A stretch of 64,000 nt of DNA from Bacteroidota bacterium (GTDB lineage Bacteria > Bacteroidota > Bacteroidia > 2-12-FULL-35-15): NCBI GenBank assembly GCA_947479085.1, contig CANJYB010000010.1, forward strand, positions 82,741 through 146,740. Reading direction: 5' to 3'. Positions 36,310 to 46,858 of this stretch are shown piece by piece. Below the pieces are notes generated by a model. It saw nothing but the letters and a program-made list of their open reading frames with translations. It did not search any database and was not told where the DNA came from. Each line of letters begins with the position of its first letter. The first letter of the stretch is position 1. A program made the position numbers and the translations under genes.

Positions 36310-37638
36310 ATGGATACATTAAAAGAAAAATTTGCGGAAAAATCTAAGGTTACAGCTGCTGAAGTAAAAGACATCATAAAGAACAAGGGAGAAATCAAAT
36401 TGGGCGAATACACCGTAGCCCAGGTATATCAAGGGATGAAAGGTATGATTGGTATGGTAACTGAAACTTCCAAACTGGACCCTGAAGAAGGAATTCGTTT
36501 CAGAGGATATACTATTCCTGAGTTACGTGAAAAACTTCCTAAAGCACCGGGAGGTACTGAACCATTGCCGGAAGGGATTTTCTATTTAATGCTTTTAGGT
36601 GAATTGCCTACGCAGGAAGATGTTCTGAACATTGGTAATAACTGGGCCCGCAGAGCCATTGTACCAAAACATGTTTTTGATGCATTGGACAAATTGCCTG
36701 CATCTACTCATCCAATGACTCAATTTGTAATAGCTATTCTTGCCATGCAAACGGAATCTGTTTTTGCTGCTGCTTATAAAAAAGGAATAAATAAAAAAGC
36801 ATATTGGGATTATGTGTATGAAGATTCAATGAACCTGATTGCACGTCTTCCAAGAGTTGCTGCTTATATCTATAGAAGAAAATATAAAGATGGAGTTCAC
36901 ATAGAACCGGATCCAAAATTGGATTGGGCAGCTAACCTTGCTCACATGTTGGGTTACGAAGAGTTTGACATGAAACGCCTGATGCGTTTATACATGACTA
37001 TTCACGTAGACCATGAAGGAGGAAACGTTTCAGCACATGCTACTCACCTTGTTGGTTCTGCATTAAGTGACCCATATCTTGCTTTTGCTGCCGGCATGAC
37101 CGGTCTTGCAGGTCCGTTGCACGGATTAGCTAACCAGGAAGTATTAAGCTGGATTATTGAACTTAGAAAAGAGCTTGGTGGTGGCTTACCAACTGAAAAA
37201 CAAATTGAAGATTATATCAAGAAAACTTTAGAGGATGGGAAAGTTGTTCCGGGATACGGACATGCCGTATTGCGCAAAACAGATCCTCGTTTCAGTGCTC
37301 AACAGGATTTCTATTCAAAATATATATTACCAAAAGGAAAGGATGATTTATGTGAAATCGTTCAGATGATTTACAAAGTAGCACCTCCTATTTTGGAAAA
37401 TACCGGTAAAATTAAAAACCCATGGCCAAATGTAGATGCACATTCCGGAGTATTGTTAACCCATTATGGAATGGTAGAACATGATTTCTATACCGTATTA
37501 TTTGGTGTATCCCGTTCACTTGGTGTATTGGCATCATTAATCTGGGACCGTGCTCTTGGTCATCCATTGGAACGACCAGGCTCCATTACCACAGAAGGTA
37601 TAAAAAAGAAAATAGCTGCTGCGGAAGCAAAAGCATAA
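36310..37638 (+). CDS. gltA: citrate synthase, eukaryote-like type
   Basis: Condenses acetyl-CoA and oxaloacetate in the TCA cycle. It is 442 aa and resembles the mitochondrial Si-citrate synthase in gene order of motifs: IRFRGYTIPEL, DHEGGNVSAHATHLVGSAL and PGYGHAVLRKTDPR, with GPLHGLANQE holding catalytic histidine. A strong terminator follows. The enolase gene is directly upstream. Confidence 0.95.
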   Translation: MDTLKEKFAEKSKVTAAEVKDIIKNKGEIKLGEYTVAQVYQGMKGMIGMVTETSKLDPEEGIRFRGYTIPELREKLPKAPGGTEPLPEGIFYLMLLGELPTQEDVLNIGNNWARRAIVPKHVFDALDKLPASTHPMTQFVIAILAMQTESVFAAAYKKGINKKAYWDYVYEDSMNLIARLPRVAAYIYRRKYKDGVHIEPDPKLDWAANLAHMLGYEEFDMKRLMRLYMTIHVDHEGGNVSAHATHLVGSALSDPYLAFAAGMTGLAGPLHGLANQEVLSWIIELRKELGGGLPTEKQIEDYIKKTLEDGKVVPGYGHAVLRKTDPRFSAQQDFYSKYILPKGKDDLCEIVQMIYKVAPPILENTGKIKNPWPNVDAHSGVLLTHYGMVEHDFYTVLFGVSRSLGVLASLIWDRALGHPLERPGSITTEGIKKKIAAAEAKA

Positions 37639-37640
37639 CA

Positions 37641-37673
37641 ACAAAGGCTACTGAGACAGTAGCCTTTGTTATT
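37641..37673 (+). terminator. intrinsic terminator after citrate synthase
   Basis: ACAAAGGCTACTG (37641-37653) and CAGTAGCCTTTGT (37657-37669) form a perfect 13-bp stem with a 3-nt loop, 2 nt after the stop codon. The T tract is short. Confidence 0.8.
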
Positions 37674-37690
37674 TCTACCCATTTTATGCA

Positions 37691-38890
37691 ATGAAAAAAC
37701 AAATCATCTCTTTATCAATTGAAGAGGCCCGTCTGCTTATACTGAAAAGTCAGGGACTTATCAGCCCTGATTTCGGGAAAGGGAAAAAGGGAACCTTAGC
37801 TGCAATCGAACATTTGAGTTATGTTCAAATTGATACCCTATCTGTTATTGCAAGAGCTCATCATCATACACTTTGGAGCCGCTTACCTGATTATAAGGAA
37901 AGTTACCTGAATGAACTTTTAGAAAAGGACAAAACGATTTTTGAATACTGGAGTCATGCCGCCTCCTATCTTCCAATGATTGATTATCGCTATTCTTTAC
38001 CAAGAAAAAAAGCGTATGCCGGAGGCAAATCTCATTGGTTCGACCAGGATAAAAAAATGAAAAAGTATGTACTGGATAAAATAAAAGCTGAGGGTCCGCT
38101 TCAATCCAAAGATTTTGAACACAAAAGAACAGAGGATACCAACTGGTATGAATGGAAACCCGCCAAACGAGCTTTGGAACAACTTTTTATGGAAGGGAAA
38201 TTAATGGTAGCAAGGCGACAAGGTTTTCAAAAAGTATATGATTTAACAGAACGCGTTTTACCCGTAGATATTGATACTTCCATCCCGACTGAAAAGGAAT
38301 ATATTCAACACCTGGTAAAAAAGTCAATTGAATCTTTTGGAATAATAAATGAAAATGAAGTTGCTTATTTAAGAACCGGTTTAAAAGGAACCACAAATAA
38401 AGTTTTGAAACAGTTATTAAAGGAAGGAAGTCTTCTGGAATTAACAATTGACGGAATAAACAATGCCACTTTCATTTCAACTGAAAGACAATTAAAATCA
38501 ATTGAAAAAATAAAAACAAATAACAACATTCACTTACTATCACCCTTTGATAACCTTGTTATTCAGCGCAAAAGATTAGAACGAATTTTCAATTTTGATT
38601 ATCAGATTGAATGTTATGTGCCCGAACCAAAAAGAAAATACGGTTATTTTACTTTACCTGTATTGTATAAAAATAATTTTGTTGCCCGCTTCGATCCGAA
38701 AGCAGACCGCGCTAATAAAACATTTTACATAAAGTCCATGCACTTTGAAAAAGGCTTTCAGTCAAATGAAGATTTCAATATATTGTTTGCAGAAAAATTA
38801 AAATCCTTCTCCAACTTCACGGGTTGTGATAAAATTGTGATAGAAAAAGCAGATAATAAATGGAAGAAAGAAATAAAAAAGTTTCTGTAA
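37691..38890 (+). CDS. YcaQ/AlkX-type winged-helix DNA glycosylase
   Basis: Family of winged-helix glycosylases that unhook DNA interstrand crosslinks and remove bulky alkyl lesions in E. coli. It is 399 aa. The N-terminal block YVQIDTLSVIARAHHHTLWSR contains the QxD catalytic motif (QID), followed by FEYWSHAASYLP. The DNA-binding region and C-terminal LLSPFDNLVIQRKRLERIFNFDY are typical. It is transcribed alone. Confidence 0.88.
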   Translation: MKKQIISLSIEEARLLILKSQGLISPDFGKGKKGTLAAIEHLSYVQIDTLSVIARAHHHTLWSRLPDYKESYLNELLEKDKTIFEYWSHAASYLPMIDYRYSLPRKKAYAGGKSHWFDQDKKMKKYVLDKIKAEGPLQSKDFEHKRTEDTNWYEWKPAKRALEQLFMEGKLMVARRQGFQKVYDLTERVLPVDIDTSIPTEKEYIQHLVKKSIESFGIINENEVAYLRTGLKGTTNKVLKQLLKEGSLLELTIDGINNATFISTERQLKSIEKIKTNNNIHLLSPFDNLVIQRKRLERIFNFDYQIECYVPEPKRKYGYFTLPVLYKNNFVARFDPKADRANKTFYIKSMHFEKGFQSNEDFNILFAEKLKSFSNFTGCDKIVIEKADNKWKKEIKKFL

Positions 38891-38906
38891 AAAGTTTAAG
38901 AACTAA

Positions 38907-39845
38907 TTATTCTTTCACAAAAGGTACCGTTTTATATTTTCCGGATTGAATTTCAATAACACGAATAGTATAAAGTCCTTTGGAAAGGTTTGACACCTCT
39001 ATATTTTTTGAAGTTTCCGTTTTGAAGGATTGCACCTTTTGACCCAAAACGGAATAGATATCAACCTGATAATTCCCGCTTTTAGAAATGCTTATGTTTA
39101 CATTATCTCTTGCAGGATTTGGATACAATTTTATTCCCACATTTAAGTCATTTTCATTGATACCTAAATCTGGTGGAAAACGAACAATTAAAAAAGAATC
39201 GATACCAATTGTAGAAGAATTAGCTCCTGCAAACCCGCCATTAGTAACATAATAACGAAAGCCCAATCTACAGGAAGTTGGTCCGCTTAATCCGGTAACA
39301 TATCCTTTGTATTTTGTCCATCCTGAACTATCTGTAGTTACAGAAGGAAATGAAATGAAGTCCAGATTTGGGTTAATTGAAACAACCAATGTAGAAAAAT
39401 GTCCAACAGTGGTATCATTTACACCTACACTATCACTTGAACCCATTGGGCTTAAGCGCAATTCCAACCTATCTGGATAAGCAGCACTATTGAAAGATAA
39501 AGTGTAAAAAGTTATACTATCTGCATTCTCAAGCAAAACCGGAGGTGTTAGAAGCCAATCACTGATTGTATTTGTGGTTCCAATAGCGTCAGTACTTGTA
39601 TAATCTACCTGTGCATAAGATGAAGGGTTGCCGGACAAGGCATTTGCACCAACATTATTATTGCCCTGCATCCATTCTCCTATGCCTAATGGATTGCTTT
39701 TGTTAATTGTTTGCCAACCCCTTCCAATCATTGCACTTACTGTATCAAAGTTCTCTTTAAAAACAATTACCTGTCCTTCAGACTTTGATACCAAAAGTTG
39801 AAACAAAAGACAAAAAGAAAAAACCAGCCTGTTACTATTTTTCAT
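38907..39845 (-). CDS. T9SS cargo protein with a choice-of-anchor-J domain
   Basis: Secreted or surface-attached protein exported by the type IX system. It has a signal peptide (MKNSNRLVFSFCLLFQLLVS), a jelly-roll 'choice-of-anchor J' domain (about 25-220: ENFDTVSAM, WLLTPPVLLENADSITFYTL), and a C-terminal type A sorting domain from about residue 235 (YPNPARDNVNIS, then GLYTIRVI). I start at ATG 39845, because the longer frame overlaps the divergent gene's control region. Substrate or ligand unknown. Confidence 0.85.
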   Translation of the reverse strand: MKNSNRLVFSFCLLFQLLVSKSEGQVIVFKENFDTVSAMIGRGWQTINKSNPLGIGEWMQGNNNVGANALSGNPSSYAQVDYTSTDAIGTTNTISDWLLTPPVLLENADSITFYTLSFNSAAYPDRLELRLSPMGSSDSVGVNDTTVGHFSTLVVSINPNLDFISFPSVTTDSSGWTKYKGYVTGLSGPTSCRLGFRYYVTNGGFAGANSSTIGIDSFLIVRFPPDLGINENDLNVGIKLYPNPARDNVNISISKSGNYQVDIYSVLGQKVQSFKTETSKNIEVSNLSKGLYTIRVIEIQSGKYKTVPFVKE

Positions 39846-39907
39846 AAAATCCTTAATTTGTGGATACAATGTTACGAAATCCAATTGAATATTTAGTATC
39901 TTTAACT

Positions 39908-40984
39908 ATGATTAACAAGGAAGAAAACCCTAACTATTTTAAGGGAAGAGGGGCTCAGGTCAATACAGACAACCGTTTCTTAAAGAACACTTATACAACC
40001 GAACACGATGAGGTTTTGGATGAACCTTTGTTAAGCCATGAAAAGACGCAGGTTCTTTTTGAATTCCCCAAAAAGATTGTTAACCTTGTGAAGAGTCCTG
40101 ATGTTCCCGGAATGTATTCTATGAATCCGTATCAAGGTTGTGAACATGGATGCATTTATTGTTATGCCCGCAACACCCATGAATACTGGGGCTATAGTGC
40201 AGGTTTGGATTTTGAAAGAAAAATAATTGCCAAACCTAATGCTCCTCAATTATTAGAAAAACAACTGATGAATAAAAACTGGGTGGTTTCTCCCATCATG
40301 TTTTCGGGGAATACCGATTGTTATCAGCCAACCGAAAGAAAACTGAAAATTACCCGTCAAATGCTGGAAGTATTGCTTAAATTCAAACATCCAGTAAGTA
40401 TGATTACCAAGAACAGTTTAATTCTCCGGGACATTGATATCTTGCAGGAAATGGCAAAACATAATTTGGTTCATGTAATGATTTCTATTACCAGTTTGCG
40501 GGAAGATCTTCGTTTAAAAATGGAACCGAGAACCGCTACCGCAAAACAACGATTAAAAACAATTGAAGAGCTAAACAAAGCAGGAATACCTGTCGGAGTT
40601 ATGACCGCCCCCATTATTCCCGGATTGAATAGTGATGAAATACCAAAACTGATAGAAGCTGCAACTAATGCAGGAGCTGACGTTGCAGGTTATACAATGG
40701 TGCGTTTAAATGGATCAATAAAAGATATCTTCACAGATTGGATTACAAAAAACTTTCCAGATCGGGCAGAAAAAGTCTTACATCAAATTGCAGAGATACA
40801 TGGTGGAGAAGTAAATGATAGTCGTTTTGGCACCAGGATGAGAGGAGAAGGAAATATTTCTAAATCCATAAATCAGTTATTTAAAATGGCAGTGAAAAAA
40901 CATTTATCCGGCAGAAAGAAATTTGAATTTGATTTAACTCAATTTCGCAGGCCGGGTGAAAGCAAACAAATGGAATTATTTTAA
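39908..40984 (+). CDS. PA0069-family radical SAM protein
   Basis: Radical SAM enzyme related to spore photoproduct lyase-like proteins; the reaction is unknown. The Fe-S cluster motif is CEHGCIYCYAR near residue 78 (CxxxCxxC). Also visible is SGNTDCYQPTERKLKITR. From ATG 39908 (MINKEENPNYFKGRGAQ) it is 358 aa. The frame opens at 39860, but the GRGAQ N-terminus is the family's own. A TATCTTTA box ends 3 nt before the ATG. Its 3' end overlaps the GNAT gene by 9 bp. Confidence 0.88.
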   Translation: MINKEENPNYFKGRGAQVNTDNRFLKNTYTTEHDEVLDEPLLSHEKTQVLFEFPKKIVNLVKSPDVPGMYSMNPYQGCEHGCIYCYARNTHEYWGYSAGLDFERKIIAKPNAPQLLEKQLMNKNWVVSPIMFSGNTDCYQPTERKLKITRQMLEVLLKFKHPVSMITKNSLILRDIDILQEMAKHNLVHVMISITSLREDLRLKMEPRTATAKQRLKTIEELNKAGIPVGVMTAPIIPGLNSDEIPKLIEAATNAGADVAGYTMVRLNGSIKDIFTDWITKNFPDRAEKVLHQIAEIHGGEVNDSRFGTRMRGEGNISKSINQLFKMAVKKHLSGRKKFEFDLTQFRRPGESKQMELF

Positions 40985-41476
40985 AATATAAACTTCTGCT
41001 TCATCATGGTCGCATAAGTCATCTTTCAAATAAACCATTCCCATTTTCTTTATTACATTAATTGAAGTTGGATTTTCTTTAGCTGCTCTTGCAATGATGT
41101 TTTTTAATTTCATATACTTAACCCCATAATCCAAAACTGCCCTTGCCGATTCAGTAGCATATCCATTACCCCAATATTTTTTAAAGAAACGATATCCTAA
41201 ATCCGTTTCTCCAGTTTCCACAAGGTATTTCAAACCGCACCAACCTATAAATTCATTGGTTGATTTTAAATGAACAGCCCAGCGGCCAATTTTATTTTTG
41301 TATTGAGGAAAAATAATTTCTGTAAGTATTCTTTTTGCTTCTTCTATATCCTTCACCGGACCATCTCCGGTATATCGGGTAACATTAATATCACTATTCA
41401 AATCAATTAATAACTGTGCATCATCAATTGTAAACTCTCTTAAATAAAGGCGTTCTGTTTCTATCGTTTTTTTCAT
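40976..41476 (-). CDS. GNAT family N-acetyltransferase
   Basis: Acetyl-CoA-dependent transferase of the RimJ/L type, 166 aa. The acetyl-CoA motif is RFFKKYWGNGYATESARAVLDYG near residue 95, and the N-terminus TERLYLREFTIDDAQLL is typical. The acceptor is unknown. It converges with the radical SAM gene, overlapping 9 bp at the 3' ends. Confidence 0.88.
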   Translation of the reverse strand: MKKTIETERLYLREFTIDDAQLLIDLNSDINVTRYTGDGPVKDIEEAKRILTEIIFPQYKNKIGRWAVHLKSTNEFIGWCGLKYLVETGETDLGYRFFKKYWGNGYATESARAVLDYGVKYMKLKNIIARAAKENPTSINVIKKMGMVYLKDDLCDHDEAEVYILK

Positions 41477-41487
41477 TCTATTTTCCC

Positions 41488-41522
41488 AAAAAAAATAAGC
41501 CCTGAAATTCAGAGCTTATTAA
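41488..41522 (-). terminator. intrinsic terminator after the AIM24 gene
   Basis: The minus strand reads AATAAGC-TCTGA, a short loop and TCAG-GGCTTATT, then eight Ts. It lies 20 bp after the stop at 41542. Confidence 0.8.
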
Positions 41523-41541
41523 AATCTCATTTATTTTGTTT

Positions 41542-42330
41542 TTAACTATTATCCCCACTAAACATTCTACCCAGACCACCTAACACACTACCCTCTTCTT
41601 TTCCGCTACGTGAGTAATCCATCATCCTACCTGCAAGTCGGCTCACGGGTAATGATTGGATCCAAACTCTTCCTGGTCCTTTAAGGGTTGCAAAAAACAA
41701 ACCTTCGCCACCAAATATTGTATTTCTGATTCCTCCAATAAATTGAATATCATATTGAACTGTTTGTGTAAAAGCAACAATACAACCGGTATCTACTTTT
41801 AACATTTCACCAGGCTTTAAATCTCTTTCAATTATCATTCCTCCGGAATGAACGAAAGCCATACCGTCTCCTTCTAGTTTTTCCATTATAAATCCTTCTC
41901 CACCAAATAGACCTGTACCTAACTTTTTCTGAAACTCAATGCCTATGCTTACACCTTTTGCAGAGCAAAGAAAAGCATCCTTCTGGCAAATCAGTTTTCC
42001 ATCCAGTTTACTTAGGTCCATAGGAATGATTTTTCCCGGGTATGGTGCAGCAAAGGTGATGTGCTTTTTTCCAATATCGACATTTGTGAAAGCAGTCATA
42101 AATAAACTCTCACCGACAAGCAAACGTTTGCCAGCCGAAAACAGTTTATCCATGATACTGTTTTGTGGTTTAGAACCGTCACCAAAAATGGTATCCATTC
42201 TTATCCCTTCATCCATCATCATAAAATTGCCGGCTTCGGCAATTACGGTTTCATCCGGGTCGAGTTCAATTTCAACTGCCTGTAACTCTTCTCCTAAAAT
42301 TTTGTAATCTATCTCGTGATTTGTTCTCAT
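41542..42330 (-). CDS. AIM24 / TIGR00266 family protein
   Basis: A 262-aa beta-rich protein of the AIM24 (TIGR00266) family, related to tryptophan-RNA-binding-attenuator-like folds; function unknown. Conserved stretches are AGNFMMMDEGIRMDT, GEGFIMEKLEGDGMAFVHSGG and FGGEGLFFATLKGPGRVWIQSLP. It is 51 bp downstream of icmF and may be cotranscribed. Confidence 0.88.
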   Translation of the reverse strand: MRTNHEIDYKILGEELQAVEIELDPDETVIAEAGNFMMMDEGIRMDTIFGDGSKPQNSIMDKLFSAGKRLLVGESLFMTAFTNVDIGKKHITFAAPYPGKIIPMDLSKLDGKLICQKDAFLCSAKGVSIGIEFQKKLGTGLFGGEGFIMEKLEGDGMAFVHSGGMIIERDLKPGEMLKVDTGCIVAFTQTVQYDIQFIGGIRNTIFGGEGLFFATLKGPGRVWIQSLPVSRLAGRMMDYSRSGKEEGSVLGGLGRMFSGDNS

Positions 42331-42380
42331 ATTTTAAAAATTAAAATTTCCATATTCGTTTTTGCTTCGATATTTGTACC

Positions 42381-45300
42381 TTACATATTTCTTCTGTACT
42401 GCCCTCCTACTTCAAACAAAGCATTCGTAATCTGTCCCAATGAACAATATTTTACAGCTTCCATCAACCCTTCAAAAATATTTTTATTCTGGATTGCTAA
42501 TGTCTGTAATTCACGCAAAACAACTGCTGAATGGTCTGCGTTTCCTTTCTGCAATTCAGCAACCATAGTAATCTGGTATTGCTTTTCTTCTTCTGTGGCA
42601 CGTATAACTTCCGTTGGAGTTATTGTTGGTGAACCTTTAGATGACAGGAAAGTATTTACACCGATAATCGGGTATTCTCCGGTATGTTTTAAGGTTTCAT
42701 AATACAAACTTTCTTCCTGTATTTTACCTCTCTGGTACATCGTTTCCATTGCACCCAATACTCCTCCTCTTTCTGTAATTCTCTCAAATTCCAGCAATAC
42801 AGCTTCCTCCACAAGGTCGGTTAATTCTTCTATAATGAATGAACCTTGCAAAGGATTTTCATTTTTAGCCAAGCCTAATTCCCGGTTAATAATCAACTGA
42901 ATAGCCATTGCTCTACGAACGGATTCTTCTGTAGGTGTAGTTATCGCTTCATCATAAGCGTTTGTATGCAATGAATTGCAATTATCGTAAATGGCATATA
43001 ATGCTTGAAGAGTTGTTCGTATATCATTAAAGTCTATTTCCTGAGCATGCAACGAGCGACCTGAAGTTTGAATATGATACTTTAACATTTGAGAACGCTC
43101 ATCTGCACCATATTTTAACTTCATTGCTTTTGCCCAAATCCTTCTTGCAACACGACCTATTACTGCATATTCAGGATCAATACCATTACTGAAAAAGAAG
43201 GATAAATTCGGAGCAAATTTATTGATGTCCATTCCCCTGCTTACATAATATTCCACATACGTAAATCCGTTGGATAAAGTTAATGCAAGCTGTGTAATAG
43301 GATTTGCGCCTGCTTCAGCTATATGATAACCAGAGATGGAAACAGAATAAAAATTACGAATGCTCTTTTGAATAAAATATTCCTGCATATCGCCCATTAA
43401 CCTTAATGCAAATTCAGTTGAAAAAATACAGGTATTCTGTGCCTGGTCTTCTTTAAGAATATCCGCCTGCACAGTACCTCTCACTGAAGCAATCGTTTCC
43501 TTTTTTATTCTTTCGTAAACATCCTTAGGCAATACAGCATCCCCTGTTGTTCCTAACAACATCAGACCCAAACCTTCATTTCCTTTTGGTAATTCTCCCT
43601 GATATTCCGGACGTTTAACTTTTTTCTTTTTATAAATATCTTCAATCTTTTTACTTACTTCTTTTTCCAGCCCATTTGCTTTTATATAGACTTCGCATTG
43701 CTGGTCAATGGCTGCGTTCATAAAGAATGCAGTTAGCATTGCAGCCGGACCATTAATGGTCATTGATACCGATGTTTTCGGGTCTGTTAAATTAAAGCCG
43801 CTATATAATTTCTTTGCATCATCCAAGCAGCAAATGGAAACTCCTGAATTACCAATCTTTCCATAAATATCCGGACGTATAGCAGGATCCTGACCATATA
43901 AAGTTACACTATCAAAAGCAGTGCTTAAACGATGCGCAGGCATTCCGAGACTTACATAGTGAAATCTCCTGTTCGTTCTTTCCGGTCCACCTTCCCCGGC
44001 AAACATACGGGTGGGGTCTTCTCCTTCGCGTTTGAAAGGAAATACCCCTGCAGTGTAAGGAAATTCGCCCGGAACATTTTCCTGAAGGTTCCATTTTAAA
44101 ATATCTCCCCAGGCTTCATAACGAGGTGTAGAAACCTTTGGAATCTGACTATGCGAAAGAGATTCATAATGAGTCTGAATTTTTATTTCCTTATCACGTA
44201 CTTTAAAAATAAAGAATTCATTTTTGTATTGTTGTACTTTATCTGCCCAACCTTCTATTAACTTTTTATTTCTTCCATCAAAACTTAATTCAATTTCAGC
44301 ATACAGTTTTTGTAACGAATTAATTAAAGAACTCACTTCAGAGGTTACCCCTGTCAGGGTTCCAAACCCTGACAGGGGTCGATTCAAACTATCAATTGTT
44401 TTTCGAATAGAAAATAATTTCTGAGCTACCTCCTTTTGTTCATCCACCCATTTATCATAGCTTCTGTTGTTCTCTGCTATCTCAGACAGGTAACGCGTTC
44501 TATGAGGAGGAATTATATAAATTTTCTCACTCATTTCATCCGTAACATGGAAATCAGATTTTAAATCTGCTCCCGTTTTCTCCACAATTTTATCCATAAT
44601 GGCTTTGTAGAGCTTATTCATTCCGGGGTCGTTGAACTGTGATGCAATGGTACCATATACAGGCAATGCATCATCATCGGTTTCCCATAACTGATGATTG
44701 CGTTTGTATTGCTTTTTTACATCGCGTATTGCATCCAATGCTCCACGCTTATCAAATTTATTTAGGGCAATAACATCAGCAAAGTCAAGCATATCAATTT
44801 TCTCCAATTGAGTGGCCGCTCCGTATTCCGGTGTCATTACGTATAAACTCATATTACTATGTTCAGTAATTTCTGTATCAGACTGACCGATACCCGAAGT
44901 TTCAAGAATTATCAAATCATAATTTGCGGCTTTTACAATCTCTACGGCTTCCTTTACATACTTAGATAATGCCAGATTACTCTGACGTGTAGCAAGAGAA
45001 CGCATGTAAACACGATTGTTTTTTATAGCATTCATTCTTATCCGGTCGCCCAATAATGCACCACCAGTTTTACGTTTCGAAGGGTCAACAGAAATGATAG
45101 CAATTGTTTTATCCTTAAAATCAATTAAGAACCTTCTTACCAATTCATCCACAAGGCTTGATTTACCGGAGCCTCCAGTACCGGTTATACCCAGAACAGG
45201 AACTACTTTAGTTTTAACAGAAGTAGCAATTTCATTACTGAATTTTAAAAAGTCTTCGGGAAAATTTTCTGCAGCAGAAATCAATCTTGCAATTGATTTT

Positions 45301-45788
45301 ACATCCTGATTTTTTAAGTGACTGACTTCTCCATTCAAATTTGCCCCTGTTGGGAAATCACATTTCTCCAGCATATCATTTATCATCCCTTGCAAACCCA
45401 TAGCCCTTCCATCATCTGGTGCATAAATTCGAGTGATACCATACTTCTGCAATTCTGCTATTTCGGTTGGAAGAATAGTTCCTCCACCTCCTCCAAATAT
45501 TTTTATATGCCCGCAACCTTTTTCTTTCAGCAAATCATACATGTATTTAAAAAACTCCATGTGTCCTCCCTGGTAAGATGTAAGAGCTATTGCATTGGCA
45601 TCTTCCTGAATAGCGCAGTTTACAATCTCTTCCACACTTCGGTCGTGACCAAGGTGAATTACTTCTACACCACTTGCCTGGATTATTCTTCGCATGATGT
45701 TAATAGCTGCGTCATGCCCATCAAATAAGGATGCGGCTGTTACAATCCTAAGCTTATTTTTTGCTTTATATGGTTCTGTTTTTGTCAT
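42381..45788 (-). CDS. icmF: fused acyl-CoA mutase IcmF with B12, G-protein and mutase domains
   Basis: Adenosylcobalamin-dependent isobutyryl-CoA/butyryl-CoA-type mutase fused to its own chaperone, 1135 aa. Order: B12 domain (about 10-140, DGHDAA), MeaB-like G-domain with Walker [10 protein letters not shown] (about 205) and NKFDKRGA (about 345), a linker, then the mutase barrel (about 580-1135). A phenylalanine ([13 protein letters not shown]) sits where methylmalonyl-CoA mutases have a substrate-binding tyrosine. This favours an isobutyryl-type substrate. Residues about 470-482 ([13 protein letters not shown]) are encoded by an inserted palindrome in the linker. Confidence 0.93.
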   Translation of the reverse strand: MTKTEPYKAKNKLRIVTAASLFDGHDAAINIMRRIIQASGVEVIHLGHDRSVEEIVNCAIQEDANAIALTSYQGGHMEFFKYMYDLLKEKGCGHIKIFGGGGGTILPTEIAELQKYGITRIYAPDDGRAMGLQGMINDMLEKCDFPTGANLNGEVSHLKNQDVKSIARLISAAENFPEDFLKFSNEIATSVKTKVVPVLGITGTGGSGKSSLVDELVRRFLIDFKDKTIAIISVDPSKRKTGGALLGDRIRMNAIKNNRVYMRSLATRQSNLALSKYVKEAVEIVKAANYDLIILETSGIGQSDTEITEHSNMSLYVMTPEYGAATQLEKIDMLDFADVIALNKFDKRGALDAIRDVKKQYKRNHQLWETDDDALPVYGTIASQFNDPGMNKLYKAIMDKIVEKTGADLKSDFHVTDEMSEKIYIIPPHRTRYLSEIAENNRSYDKWVDEQKEVAQKLFSIRKTIDSLNRPLSGFGTLTGVTSEVSSLINSLQKLYAEIELSFDGRNKKLIEGWADKVQQYKNEFFIFKVRDKEIKIQTHYESLSHSQIPKVSTPRYEAWGDILKWNLQENVPGEFPYTAGVFPFKREGEDPTRMFAGEGGPERTNRRFHYVSLGMPAHRLSTAFDSVTLYGQDPAIRPDIYGKIGNSGVSICCLDDAKKLYSGFNLTDPKTSVSMTINGPAAMLTAFFMNAAIDQQCEVYIKANGLEKEVSKKIEDIYKKKKVKRPEYQGELPKGNEGLGLMLLGTTGDAVLPKDVYERIKKETIASVRGTVQADILKEDQAQNTCIFSTEFALRLMGDMQEYFIQKSIRNFYSVSISGYHIAEAGANPITQLALTLSNGFTYVEYYVSRGMDINKFAPNLSFFFSNGIDPEYAVIGRVARRIWAKAMKLKYGADERSQMLKYHIQTSGRSLHAQEIDFNDIRTTLQALYAIYDNCNSLHTNAYDEAITTPTEESVRRAMAIQLIINRELGLAKNENPLQGSFIIEELTDLVEEAVLLEFERITERGGVLGAMETMYQRGKIQEESLYYETLKHTGEYPIIGVNTFLSSKGSPTITPTEVIRATEEEKQYQITMVAELQKGNADHSAVVLRELQTLAIQNKNIFEGLMEAVKYCSLGQITNALFEVGGQYRRNM
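44347..44379. repeat. in-frame 33-bp palindromic element in icmF
   Basis: ACCCCTGTCAGGGTTCC with inverted arm AAACCCTGACAGGGGT. It matches the intergenic element at 26639-26671 in 30 of 33 positions. Its length of 33 bp is exactly 11 codons, so the gene stays in frame. It falls between the G-domain and the mutase domain of IcmF. Confidence 0.92.
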
Positions 45789-45901
45789 TTTATTTTTTAA
45801 TTAATGCAGTTTCTGCTTCGATTATGAATATTAAAGCTTACGCTGACAAAGAAAAACGAGTTTAATTTTTCTAATTATTTATTACATATTACTATTTACT
45901 T

Positions 45902-46798
45902 TCACTCTTGGTCTCCGCATGCCCTTTGTATACTCCAACTCCACTTTCCTTTGGTTACATAGGTATATTCTTCAAACTTAATGGTCACCACTTTCGGATT
46001 AGGTTGTTGAACCATCTCGCTTCGTTCTCTCACAATGATTACCTCATCACCCGTTACAGAATAAGGTTGCGGATAACCAATAGTTACCGCCAATTCTGTT
46101 TCCTCACATTCCTTAGGACATTTAGGAAAATTCACCAATGCCTCATTCAACTCTGCAAAAAACGCATCCTTTGCCTGCACTGCAAAGGCTTCATCAAAGC
46201 CAGGATATTTTTCAACAAATGATTTTAAAGGTACTTGTCTCGGTGAAACATGCAGTTCCACTTTTTCAATTGTGGTTACTTTGTCCATCAATGGTTGCGG
46301 ACAATTAAACTCATAAGAGGTTTTCCCTATGCGGGTTTTTGTTTTGCTTTTTGTTTCCTGGTAGCTGGGCAAACCATCTATGTCACCTTCTGAAAGAAGA
46401 ATCCAGCGGGCTGTCCAACCTACTGACATTACGAAAATATTAAATTTTTCACCGTATCGCGGTGTCCGGTGCTGAACAGGAACCTCCGGTGGAAAAAGGT
46501 GAGCTGGTGTTGCTTCTGTATAGGGTGTTTCTTCTACAGGAGGCAAAATACGAATATGCAGAACTGCAAGTTTACCTTCCGCCTCCGGCTTACTTTTAGC
46601 GGCAATTTCATACGCTTTTTTAACAGCTAACATATTGGCCTGGTCGGTTGCAGCCTTAATAGCTTCTCTGCGTTTTGTAACCAACTGCATTTCTACCTCA
46701 GTTATTTTTGCATAGCCTTCTATTTTATCAGTACCAACATAAATAGTTTCGGGAAGCTGTTTTTCAGTTGTAACAGATTTCAATACTCTCTTTGCCAT
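45902..46798 (-). CDS. unknown soluble protein, 298 aa
   Basis: I do not recognise it. It has no signal peptide or membrane segment. The middle holds EKFNIFVMSVGWTARWILLSEGD and a Pro-rich stretch (PPVEETPYTEATPAHLFPPEVP). A CPKECEE motif lies near residue 230. It lies between icmF and pheT with 61-113 bp gaps. Coding bias matches its neighbours, so it is a real gene, but nothing links it to either one. Confidence 0.7.
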   Translation of the reverse strand: MAKRVLKSVTTEKQLPETIYVGTDKIEGYAKITEVEMQLVTKRREAIKAATDQANMLAVKKAYEIAAKSKPEAEGKLAVLHIRILPPVEETPYTEATPAHLFPPEVPVQHRTPRYGEKFNIFVMSVGWTARWILLSEGDIDGLPSYQETKSKTKTRIGKTSYEFNCPQPLMDKVTTIEKVELHVSPRQVPLKSFVEKYPGFDEAFAVQAKDAFFAELNEALVNFPKCPKECEETELAVTIGYPQPYSVTGDEVIIVRERSEMVQQPNPKVVTIKFEEYTYVTKGKWSWSIQRACGDQE

Positions 46799-46858
46799 TG
46801 TATTATTTCACTTAAAAATTGATTTTGTTATTTCAAAACAAACACCTTTTAAACTCTT

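Noticed and set aside
44347..44379. The GTP-binding part of icmF as a separate meaB gene
   Set aside because: The frame is continuous from the B12 domain through the mutase domain; the insert is in frame.
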